Assembly (NCBI GenBank): GCA_022813625.1
Contig: JAKLMB010000006.1
Coordinates: forward strand, 372,001-436,000
Direction of reading: 5' to 3'
From: Aaosphaeria pasadenensis
Lineage: Eukaryota > Ascomycota > Dothideomycetes > Pleosporales
Length of the DNA: 64,000 nucleotides
Shown here: in pieces, positions 23,105 through 33,041 of the stretch
How the letters are laid out: each line of letters begins with the position of its first letter
Position numbering within the stretch: position 1 is the stretch's first letter
The notes under the pieces: model-generated
Seen by the model: only the letters and a program-made list of their open reading frames with translations
Databases searched by the model: none
Told to the model about the DNA's origin: nothing
Translations under genes and position numbers: made by a program

Positions 23105-24706
23105 GGTGGAAAGGAAGGGAAAGGGAGTAAGAGAAGGAAAGTAGGGAAAGAATGTGGTGCGTGTAAGAACGCAGGAAGAAAAGAAAGACTGTTCCTAGTG
23201 ATGGTGATGGAAAAGAAGAAGAGAAAGCATTGTGAATGTTGCAGGAGGCTGACAATAAAAGGGACTCATTCAACTGTGAGAAGGACTGGGGGTGGGACTG
23301 GCCTGGACCGTGTGTTTGCCATTGCGGCTACTATTGTGGTCACAGCTCTGTTGAAACAAACAGGCAAACGAGCAATGATTAGATTAGCTATTGAAGATCT
23401 ACCTAGGTGAATGAATTGCGAGTCCATGCTATTGTACGGAGATGGCGTTGAATGGTGATTGCGGGGGTTTAGAAGGGAGGGAAGTCGGAAGAGTCGCGCG
23501 CGGCTACCCTAGTCATGGACTTCCCCTTTTGGATAGGCGCCGTTTCAGAGACTAAGAAACACTGGAACAGGACGGCTCGACGACATGTTTGAAACGAAAT
23601 AATGAGCTGGTTGGCTGATGGACGATACTTCACCTTGGTCTGTGTTTTTCTTGTCCTGTCTCATCTGGTCTGTTTGGGTTAAATCCAAATCAATGCTCCA
23701 TTGTCTCCTGTCCTGTCACCTACAAACTCCAAGCATCGCAATTCCAAACGAATCCACTTTCCATAAGCCATGCCAAGACACCAATCACTAGCATTCACAG
23801 CATAACGGCAGTACATATCTACATTACTTGCCGCTGAGCCTCTTTCAAGCCATCGTTACCTTGACAATCAACGCCTTACACCCTCACTATGCTTCCGTCT
23901 GCTTGTATGGACAAAAGTAGCTAAAAGGGGCCTCGCACGGATTGCATGCCTAACCGATTGGTTGAATGGCTGTCCAGATTCGTCACTTACCATTAGGCTC
24001 TCTCCCCTTCGTGCATAAATGCACATCTCAGATTCAATATTCGGAGCTCAGCAAACATCATTGCAAGGAGGACGGTGTCGTCCGCTTTGGGTCGTGAATG
24101 GTGCCCGCCGGACCTAATCTCCGTCGCACATCATCACAGCCCCACGCCCTCTCATCTACGCCGGCTTCATGTCATGAGCCCTTGCATGGACGAATAGCAC
24201 ATTCACTTTGAAGCGCGGCCATTGATATTGTGACTATCGTGCGTGTAGGGTTTCACAAACTATTAAAAACACCAGATCTCATATATTCAGACATGATCAT
24301 CTCAAGTAAAGGTTATATGCAGCTGTCAAAAACATCGTCCGATACTTGGCCAGATTTCGGAGGACGACTCGAACGTCAGCCTCGGCGCCTGACGGACTTT
24401 TGCCTTCCTTATGGCCCCCCAACGTATGTCTCGATCGGCTCTACTTCTACAGCTTCATGGACCATACACTTTGAAAACAGAACATTGCCCATCTCAAAGT
24501 CTTGGTATCCAATCAGGTTTCTCTAGGATGAAGCGGGCTGATAACTCGCTTGCGAATTACCTAGGTAACAAATCTATGTTTTATGATCCCCCGGAGTGCC
24601 CAAATTATGTGCTAGGGGTCACCGTCCCAATCGAATATCCAGAACACCAGGTTATGCTTCTTCAGAACTAACAGGAACGGAACGCTTCCAACGATCGATA
24701 GCTCTT
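23105..24706. other. Intergenic region without a recognised gene
   Basis: About 1.6 kb between the GH76 start codon and the stop codon of the LSO2-like gene. The first part is GA-rich (23105-23290) and probably GH76 promoter and leader. Short open frames near 24230-24671 match nothing I know. Confidence 0.55.
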
Positions 24707-25434
24707 TCAAGACGATGGACCACCCAACCGCTTCTCCTTCTTTTGTCTCTCTGATTCCTTAGTGGTCGCAACATCATCCTTGGTGGCATTGTATGAGACA
24801 GACACCTGGTTGAAAGGGTTGTCTGGATGCTTCTCGAACTCCTTTCGGATAACATCGATCTTCTGCTGTCGGCGAAGGCCCTTCTCGTCCTTCATCTCCT
24901 CCAATCGGCGCTCCTCATATTGTGTGTATGCTGCCTTGAATCGACGTTCGGGATGGCGCTCGACCTTGTCGGCGTTGTTGTTTCCTGTCAGATCGAGAGC
25001 GTCGAGGGCGTTGTCGATACCTGTGGCGTTGAGCGCAGAGGGACTGTCAAAGGAAGCGAAGGCAGAGTCGATGCCGCGGCTGTTGTTCGTCTTCTTCTGG
25101 GCGGACTTGCTTCCGGCACCCTTTGGCTTCGAAGGTTGGTTGGCCTCCTCTTCAGCTAGCAGCGCTGCTTTCTCGGCCTTCTTGCGTGCGGCATCGGCAG
25201 CCTTTGCAGCAGCCGCTTCACTGTATGGAAAGCTGTAAGAACAGGTGCTTCACACTGTACTAGTATCTATACTTACGCTTTGGAGTTGGATTTGGCTCCC
25301 TTCCCCCATTTCTCTGCCTCCGCCTCCTCGGCTTGTCTATCCTTCACGGCCTGTTTCGAGGCAGCCTGCTCGGCCTTGCGGGCCTGGCCCTGTGCCTTCT
25401 TTGAGCCCTCAGCACCTCCTCTCTTAGGACCCAT
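24707..25434 (-). CDS. LSO2: Lso2/CCDC124-family ribosome-associated protein
   Basis: Small basic coiled-coil protein of about 223 residues; exons 25277-25434 and 24707-25220. The N-terminal half is Lys/Ala/Glu-rich helix (MGPKRGGAEGSKKAQGQARK onward). The C-terminal half carries the CCDC124 domain: GIDNALDALDL, HPERRFKAAYTQYEERRL, GLRRQQKIDVIRKEFEKHPDNPFNQ. Yeast Lso2 and human CCDC124 bind idle 80S ribosomes and help them restart after starvation; that role is carried over from the family. Two acceptors 12 nt apart are both in frame (intron ending at 25221 or 25233 on this strand), giving SKAEAAAK or a version with four extra residues. I prefer the shorter exon because it keeps the charged helix unbroken. 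The ATG at 25434 is chosen because it starts the conserved basic stretch. Confidence 0.9.
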
Positions 25435-26606
25435 GTTATCGAATAAAAATACTCTTTTCTTTAATTGGAAATAAGAGGTGAGGACTTGTTGATCAGGTTG
25501 AGGTAGGATGTGCGATGATTTTTGAGTCACTGGCAAGAATGGATGCGGAGTTTGACTCGGAAGTGGTGTGCATCATAGTGGGGCATGTGTGGCTTGAGCA
25601 CCTACACGTGCCTAACACTAACTCAATGACGCCACAACCTTAACTATGGCCTATCCATATTCAGACGACAAGACTACGTCGTTGATGCTTCCTCGATCGG
25701 AACTCTTCAGACATAAATTTCCTCGACCATAATTGGAGTGATTCGTCTTACAAATTGAATCGGCGTACGATGATGACTCTATGGAGTAATAACCGCCAAT
25801 CGCTCCTATCCAACAGTGGTAGGTCATTGCTAACACCCCACTGTTCGACATGTCACGATCTTTCACCGGATACGCCATTTACAAGAGCTCAAGCAAGGTG
25901 CTTTTTACAAAATCGTTGCAGATAGGTTGAAGTGAGATTAAATGAGCTTGATCGAATTTACGAACCGTCTACGGTGGCATTGCTATGTCGCACATTTTCC
26001 CATCTCCATGCTGCCAAGTTCATTGACTGAAACCTTAGGTAGCTTCACCTCCGAAGGTGCAAATATACTTATCATATTGTATGCCCAGACATGGTATGGG
26101 GTATGAGAACTAATACGTCAATGAAGACGACGCGGAAGACACACGTATGCACATAGCTATCCAATATATTAACCTGGGCCATGACCCTGCATGCATATGC
26201 ACGATACTGGTCGTCTCCATATTGTATGGTTACAGTCGACTGCATTTCACGATGCTCCATTGCAACCTTTCAGAGATCGTATTCGGGAACCCTAGTTACG
26301 CAGAACGATGATGTAGCCTAGATCTTCCCGGTTAATTTGATCGTCTGTGATATTACCTTTTCAGCACAATCGATGCAATGTTGCATACATACCATAGCGG
26401 GGTTGGCTATTTAGATCGCAACATTTTTCCACTTGCTACAGCTCTTTATCAATCAACGAGTGGTACGTTTTGTTTTCCTGCTCTGTTGTCCTGGCTATCC
26501 TAAGAAAACAGTTTCTCAACAATAGTTATCCAATTGCCAGGCTACCTTCGCTCTCCTGGAGCAGAAGTTCCATCAATTGAGCCCTAATCTCTTCAGAAAT
26601 TTCAAA
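25435..26606. other. Divergent intergenic region, LSO2-like and GH27 genes
   Basis: About 1.17 kb between two divergent start codons. It must hold both promoters. No gene or clear operator seen; short AT-rich patches only. Confidence 0.55.
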
Positions 26607-28247
26607 ATGTCGTTCCTAAATGCTGTAACACTTTTTCTCCTCGCTGCGGGGGCATTGGCCACAGTGCAGGACCCAAAGGTCTCACCCAGACCGCCAATGG
26701 GCTTCAACAACTGGGCGCGCTTCATGTGCAACTTGAATGAGACACTCTTTACCACCACCGCTGACGCAATGGTGGAAAAGGGCCTCTTAGCCGCTGGCTA
26801 TAACAACATCAACCTCGATGACTGCTGGCCCCTCAAAGAACGAACCGCAAAGAAAGAGCTCCAATGGGATCCCAAGATCTTCCCACACGGCATGCCATGG
26901 CTGGCAGACTATCTCCACAAGCGCGGCTTCAACTTCGGCATCTATACAAACGCGGGAAACATGACATGCGGTTGGTACCCCGGATCACAAGACCACGAAG
27001 AAATCGACGCGAAGACATTCGAAAAATGGGGTGTGGACTATCTCAAAGTGGACGGCTGCCACATGGACTTACAAAAGAACCGGACGTACTACGAAGAATT
27101 CGAGTACCGCTACAAGCTCTGGCACCAAGTGATGGGCAAGCTGAAGAAACCCTTCATCTTCTCGCAATCCGCACCCGCCTACTTCAGCCCCAACTTCCAC
27201 CTCGACCTAAACAACACAGACTGGTACCGCACGATGGAGTACGTCCGGGAGAACGGAGAACTAGCACGACACTCCGACGACATAAAAGTATACGGCAACA
27301 ACCCCGAGAACATCTTCGAGCCAGGCGGCCATTGGGAGAGCATGATGAACAACTACGACAAGGAAGTCCGCCTCGCGCGATACCAGTCCTGCGGCTTCTA
27401 CAACGACCCCGACTTCCTCATCGTCGACTGGCCCGATCTCTCCCTCGACGAGAAGAAAACCCACTTCGCGCTCTGGAGCTCCTTCTCCGCGCCCCTCATC
27501 CTCAGCGCGTGGATCCCCGACCTCACGGACGACGATGTCGCGTATCTCACGAACAAAGACATCATCGCCGTGGACCAGGACGCCCTGTGCGAGCAGGCGA
27601 CCCTCGTATCGCAGACCGAAGCAATAGACGTGCTGACCAAGAACCTCGCGAACGGCGACCGCCTGCTCACCGTCCTCAATAAAGGCAATGCCACGAAGAC
27701 CGCTACCGTACCCCTCGAGCGCCTCGGAATTGACCCGGACGCCCGCTACAAGGCGAAGGACTTGTGGACCGGGAAGACGCAGAGTGTGGGGAGTTCTATC
27801 ACGGTTAAGCTGCATAAGCGGCAGACGGCGATATACCGCGTCTCCACGGCGTCGGGGGCGAAGAAGTTGGATGTCACGCCGACGGGGCAGATCTTCAATA
27901 CGTTTTCAATGAATTGTCTTACTGCTTCCTCGCGATCTAGGGTCAGATTCGCGGCGTGCGATGGCTCAGACGAGCAGGTGTGGAAGGTATCGTCGGCGGG
28001 GAGAATCAGTCCGTTGTCTACGGATGACCGATATCTGACTGCTGATGGACGGGATGTTGGGCTGGAGAAATTGGATAAGGATGATAAGGGTCAGCTGTGG
28101 AGCTACGGGGTGAGTGGCAATGTGGCTACGAAAGGTGGACTTGTACTAGAAGAGAGGACGAAAGGTGAGGTTGTCGTTGGAAAGCGTGGTATTGCGCTGG
28201 ACAGTCAGGTCTTCGCGCTACCTGGCGGAGTCAAGTTGGACAAGTAA
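26607..28247 (+). CDS. Secreted GH27 alpha-galactosidase
   Basis: Intronless 546-residue enzyme that releases terminal alpha-galactose from galacto-oligosaccharides and galactomannan. The start at 26607 gives a signal peptide (MSFLNAVTLFLLAAGALA); an in-frame ATG ten codons upstream would spoil it. The (beta/alpha)8 domain begins at PRPPMGFNNWARF. DYLKVDGCH carries the nucleophile Asp near residue 149, and CGFYNDPDFLIV carries the acid/base Asp near residue 269. A C-terminal beta-sandwich follows (DRLLTVLNKG). A final segment of about 120 residues, with repeated Gln-x-Trp-like motifs (DEQVWKVSSAG, DKGQLWSYG), looks like a degenerate ricin-type trefoil, as in the fungal AglA group. Several NxS/T sequons fit a secreted glycoprotein. 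It converges with CDC45, 316 bp away. Confidence 0.95.
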   Translation: MSFLNAVTLFLLAAGALATVQDPKVSPRPPMGFNNWARFMCNLNETLFTTTADAMVEKGLLAAGYNNINLDDCWPLKERTAKKELQWDPKIFPHGMPWLADYLHKRGFNFGIYTNAGNMTCGWYPGSQDHEEIDAKTFEKWGVDYLKVDGCHMDLQKNRTYYEEFEYRYKLWHQVMGKLKKPFIFSQSAPAYFSPNFHLDLNNTDWYRTMEYVRENGELARHSDDIKVYGNNPENIFEPGGHWESMMNNYDKEVRLARYQSCGFYNDPDFLIVDWPDLSLDEKKTHFALWSSFSAPLILSAWIPDLTDDDVAYLTNKDIIAVDQDALCEQATLVSQTEAIDVLTKNLANGDRLLTVLNKGNATKTATVPLERLGIDPDARYKAKDLWTGKTQSVGSSITVKLHKRQTAIYRVSTASGAKKLDVTPTGQIFNTFSMNCLTASSRSRVRFAACDGSDEQVWKVSSAGRISPLSTDDRYLTADGRDVGLEKLDKDDKGQLWSYGVSGNVATKGGLVLEERTKGEVVVGKRGIALDSQVFALPGGVKLDK

Positions 28248-28563
28248 TTGAATCAAGACACTAGTAGATGCGTTGGAGAATTTGATTTTGATTTCGATAT
28301 GAATCAGAGAAGAATACTAACTACTTGCTTGCTATGAAAATGCCTAGTTTGCAATATGTTTTCATGTCATCAACCCGCTTTGGGTAACACAGTCCCCTAC
28401 GTACTTTACATAAGAAAATGAACGGACTGTTAAAGACGCCCCAGCAATGCTTTAAACCAGAAATGAGATCAAAGAGTCCTTCCCTTTAGCCATTGCCATG
28501 CCATGCCTTGCTCGCTCGCACGCAGTAACGATACTTAAATATGCCAACTCGTTTAGTTCCCAG
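28248..28563. other. Convergent spacer, GH27 and CDC45
   Basis: Short AT-rich 3'-3' intergenic segment; nothing beyond probable poly(A) signals for both genes. Confidence 0.6.
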
Positions 28564-31182
28564 TTACCCCACAACAGCCTTCATACTTAATCGTTCCAAA
28601 AACCCGCTGAGATCCTCCTTCCTGATCTCAATGACGCACGCCTCGAAGCTGTCCATTCGCACACGCGCACCAGTCTCGCGAACAACTTCGTGGAACGCAT
28701 TGCCGAATCTGTTTCGTCCGAAGCCGCGCTCCTGCTCGTCTTCGTTGTCGCTGTCGCTGTCATCATCCTCTTCCTCAGTTTCGTCCTCATCGTCGTCTTC
28801 CACTTCGTCTTCTTCTAGGCCGGCGGCGAGGTTACGCTGGATGCGTTGTTGTTTCTTCTTCTCTCGCTCCTCGGCTTTGGCAGCCTTTTTCTTTTCCTTC
28901 TCGCGGAGACGCGCCTCGCGCTTTGCTATGCGTTCTTTCGCCGAGGTTGTTGCGCCCCCACCGCCGAGACCGACGACGACGTAGAGGCCGCGGGAATCGT
29001 CGAGGCCGGCCATGACGAGTTCGGAGCCCTTGTGTTTGCCCTTTGTGCCGTTGAGTTCGACAATTGCCTCGGCGATCCAGAGCGCGAGTTTTGTCAGAGC
29101 ACCGGGATGCGTGAATAGTTGCACATCGGGCCCTTCTTTGACGACCGCCATGCGGAACGCGCGGAGATGACGGATCTGCTTCTTCTCGATTAGTTGGGTT
29201 CCGGTGCGGAGGATGGCTTTGTGGAGGTGTTGGGCGGTGTGGATGTGTTCGACGAGGAGATCGATAGAGTTCAGTGCATCATAGGCGGTCCAGAAACGAG
29301 CGGTGATGTGTTCCTGTGCTTCGTGAGACAGTTCGCCGCTCTGGGCGCCATTGGCCATGTCAGAGTGTTCTTGTGTGCCGACAAAATTGGCGCTGTCGAA
29401 GCTGGAGGTATTCAATGACTTTGCGTCGCCAACTTCGAGGATAGCTCCAAGAATGACGGCAGCATCGATGGCGCTGAGACAAGCTTTCCATCCCCAACAG
29501 CGGACGAAGCCCCATCCGTCCTTCATATCCCCATTCCTTGGGGGTGGTGGAACCAAGCCGTCCAAGCCATAGACCGGAGCAAACTTAAGAAGACGCTCTC
29601 GTAGCCCTCTCTTCAGCTCCATGTCCATATGTGTGTAGTTTTGCTTGCATTGCGTTAAACTCACGCCCATTTTCGCTAGTAGCTTATCCAGTCTTCTCCG
29701 TCCTTGGTCGTTCCAGATGTGTAATCGTGCGGAGAGATATGGTGAATGTAACATGCTCTCATACAGACTCCAATGTCTGAGTAATAGGAAACGTGGCTCC
29801 GGTGATAGTCGGATTGATTTGTCGGTCGCTGATCGAGCGCTCGTTGGTATCACGCCGCTGGCGTCCCCAACACTAGTTTCTCGAGCAATGTTGTTCAAAT
29901 CAACGGGGTTCAGTCGACGGACTTCATCCCTCAATAATGAGCGAATACGCTCTCCTCGGTCACCATTCCATCCGGCAGAGCCTCCAGCGGCGGACAGTGG
30001 GTTAAGTCCCACTCCACTTCCTGTTCGGCCGTAAAGCTCCAAACTGCTCACTCCCACAATAGCATTCCAAAGGAGATCGTTGTCTTCTCGACCGAGTTCT
30101 GAAGCCAGAGAATAGACCATAGAGGATACTGGCTCGGCGTATGATGCCCCGAGTTGGTAGTACTTGTCTAAGACACCCGTATACTTGTTTCGCATTGCCA
30201 TGAGTTGTCTTCGTAGGCCTTTTACTGACTTTTCTTTTGGTTGGGCTACTGATGGCGAAGCAGATCTACTTCGTGGTGAATCGGAGCGTGAAAAGTCGGA
30301 GGAACCTCCAAGGGCATTTGAAGTACTTATTAATCCATGTCGCGCAGGCCGTCGTTCGGGAGAAACTGGTACTGAGCTCCCCTTTTTTTCCATTAGTGAC
30401 CCTGTGGCAGAAGAAGTTTATGGTGCACTCACAGAATTGCTTCGTAACCGTCGGCTAGGCCTTTCATCATCCGACATCTCCTCATCAGACTCATCGTCCT
30501 CTCCCCACGATTTCCGTTTCTTGGGAGCTTGTCCCGAAGGCGGGGCATCATCGTCATCAGTATCGTCGTCTAGGTCTTCTTCTTCCCCAACCTCGGGCAT
30601 TTCTTCTAACGCACAATATGCTTCTCTTTCTGCACCAAGCTCTTCCTCAATATCACCATCATCAAAAACAATAATTCCACCTCTTCCCGGTTTATAAGAC
30701 TTGGATAATTGTCCCTTGTCGACCCCTGTCTGCTTGCGCACCACCTCCCCCGTCGAGGGGTCGGTCCCAAGGGGCGATCCAAAGACATTGGACAAGTTCC
30801 ATGGTCTTCGTGCATCCATGATCCAAACTTCGACGTCTCCTGGTCCACCTTGCCCATCAGCATCTCCGTCCAGCCCCAACGTCTCTTCCATATCCACCAT
30901 GCCACCAACGCCTAGACAAATGACAACACCACCACTTCCACCTTCTGAAGTCCGCATGGGCCGGACAAGATCTTCCGCTGCTCGCGTGAGGTCACCATAA
31001 CCGGCAATTGGCTGGATCTTGTGGGGTATATAGTCGCGCTTCAACAGCGCGGTGAGGATGCGGCATGCACACAGCGCGTCGGGTTCAAGCGCAACGAGGA
31101 GTAGAACCGGTGGAGCAGCGGCATGGTTGCACTTCAGAAGATTCTGGTAGAGTTGCGCAACGAGTCCTCGCGGTAGGTACAT
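28564..31182 (-). CDS. CDC45: DNA replication initiation factor Cdc45
   Basis: Component of the CMG (Cdc45-MCM-GINS) replicative helicase, with a RecJ-like fold. Model of 855 residues: exons 30433-31182 and 28564-30381. The N-terminus MYLPRGLVAQLYQNLLKC is the standard Cdc45 start; DAPDALCA-like and VWIMDARRPWNLSNVFG segments follow, then an acidic region (EEEDLDDDTDDDD) and a basic cluster (KKRK). The second exon holds YYQLGASYAEPVSS, ARLHIWNDQGRRRLD and DLLVEHIHTAQHL-type segments, and a second charged insert near the C-terminus. The two exons share one reading frame, separated by a 51-nt segment with an in-frame TAA. I take it as an intron with a strong donor (GTGAGT), a CTAAT branch site and an unusual AAAAAAAG acceptor. 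An alternative donor/acceptor pair shifts the junction by a few residues. An ATG 48 nt upstream (31230) is in frame but less likely. Confidence 0.93.
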
Positions 31183-31671
31183 GGTGTGCGATTGCGTATG
31201 AAGGATGCGTGGGGATGTACTCGAAGACACGCGGTGGAACGCGTTCGGTACAATCTAACGTATGGGAGGGTGTCGAAAATGATTCAGTTCATGATTCGGT
31301 AGTAGGTGGATTAAAAGAATAATTAAACGTCTCTCTCGATAGAATAGAGTGCAAGGAGAATCAATTGTTCGGCGTGTCTTGCGGGAACTGTTCGGGTTCG
31401 TGACGAATTGGCGGGAGAACGCGTAGAGAGGAACATGGACGTGCACGTAGAAAATTAGCGCGTCTTCCTCAGCCATTCCGATTCCGATCTCCATGGCTGA
31501 CCTCGACATCATCAACACCGTCATCAACACCATCATCGTGACACTTGAGTAAAGCATTTCGCAAACATAAACCTCAATTGTAAAATGCTTAATATTTCAT
31601 TGGCATTATTATGTTGAAAAATGATATTGATCGACTACTAGCACGTGCTCTCCCTTTCCCAACTGGACAGC
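31183..31671. other. Spacer between CDC45 start and aquaglyceroporin end
   Basis: About 490 bp holding the CDC45 promoter and the aquaglyceroporin 3' UTR. The only coding-like item is a 19-codon frame on the plus strand (31493-31552). Confidence 0.55.
31493..31552 (+). CDS. Candidate 19-residue small ORF
   Basis: ATG-initiated frame reading MADLDIINTVINTIIVTLE, with mostly C-ending codons in its first two-thirds, which is unusual for an intergenic stretch. It could be a first exon, an upstream ORF or chance. An ATCAACACC repeat inside it may explain the codon pattern. No family resemblance. Confidence 0.12.
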   Translation: MADLDIINTVINTIIVTLE

Positions 31672-33041
31672 TCACACAATGTCATTCTCCTTATTCCTCC
31701 TACGATGCTCCAGTATGACCTCTTTGGTGTATTGAGGACGGACAATCTGCTTGAACCCTAACCACGGTGTATTGATCGGACTCGGACCAGTGTAGATGAA
31801 GACATCATACAAAAACCCTCCAAAGGCACATCCCAGAAATGGCGCCACCATTGGAATCTAAATGAATTGTATCAGCAACAACACACTGACAGCAGAATTA
31901 TATAACTCACCCAAAAGTAGTTGTCGCCTGCTGACCATACTTCTGGACCATATCCTACTGTGTAGGACATCAGTCTTGGGCCAAAATCCCTGGCAAGATT
32001 GATCGCGTATCCTGTTTCCCAACCAAAGCAAGCTCCCAGGCCGAAGATCAAGAAGAATAGGCACAGTGGGAACCACTTGTCGCTCTATTCACGGTTAGCT
32101 GCCAGTGTTTATAGTGGCGCAATTGTACCCACCTTTGGGACCCCGTTGTTACCTCGATCTTTGAGTGCAAAGATGACGAACATAAGTAGGGCGCTAGCAA
32201 TGAACTCCGAAAAGAATTGACTTGCTTTGGTGACGAAAGCCTGCGGGTAAGTACAGAATATGCCTGCCGTTGCCTTTGGGGCGGGCGGAACAGTTCTAAT
32301 GCCATGGCCTTCGTACCAATCAATGGCACTGATGTAGTTGGCATACACAATTCCAGATCCGACATACCCACCTAAGACTTGAGCAATGAAATACACTGGG
32401 AAGCGCCGCCACGGTAGTTGACGATACAGACAATTGCAGAAGGTAACGGCAGGATTGAGGTATGCACCAGAGTCGCCAGCAACGTAGATACCGAGCATGA
32501 CTCCAAGGCCCCATCTGTTTATTGTCAGCGTCTATCTCATGATCAGGCGAGCTGTATCTTACCCCCAGGATATACTTTGGTACGCTCCGAAACCGTTGCC
32601 ACCAGGTGCAGTGGTCTGACCCGTTGACAACAGCACCTGTGCTACGCTACCATCTCCAAACATGATCATTATAACCACTCCCCAAAATTCGGCGAATGGC
32701 TCTCTAAGTGTGGATCTGATCCGTGACCACAAAAACTTCGAACGCTCATTAAGATCGTCTTCCTCGAGAATAGGCACATCTGGACGAAGGCCGAGCAAAG
32801 ATCGTTTCCTACGAAGACTTGTGGAAGTTCTCTCTTCGGTCAGCCCAGTCGAGGAGGTGGTTGATTGTGTAGGAATAGTGGAGAGATCATTGCTCGGACT
32901 GCTCAGTCGGGGTGCATATTCATGATGTTGTCTTTCGGGGCTGCCCTTCTCGGCCCAGTCATGTATCTTTGGTGGTTCCAAAGGTGGAGAGCGATCTGGC
33001 GGGGGCGTACGCGGCTGGGTGCTTGGTTGCGACGAAGACAT
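31672..33041 (-). CDS. Aquaglyceroporin (MIP family, fungal Fps/Yfl054-like)
   Basis: Membrane channel for glycerol or water, 406 residues; exons 32563-33041, 32133-32514, 31911-32084 and 31672-31857. All four junctions are GT-AG and restore one frame. A long hydrophilic N-terminal tail (about 120 residues, Pro/Ser-rich) precedes six helices. FWGVVIMIMFGDGSVAQV forms helix 1. Loop B carries the NPA box in SGAYLNPAVTF near residue 180. Loop E reads GYAINLARDFGPR (316-324), so the second NPA is NLA; the Asp after Arg is typical of glycerol-conducting members. The extended cytosolic tail is a usual site of gating in fungal glycerol facilitators. The direction and role (osmoregulation or glycerol uptake) are not readable. 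Confidence 0.94.
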
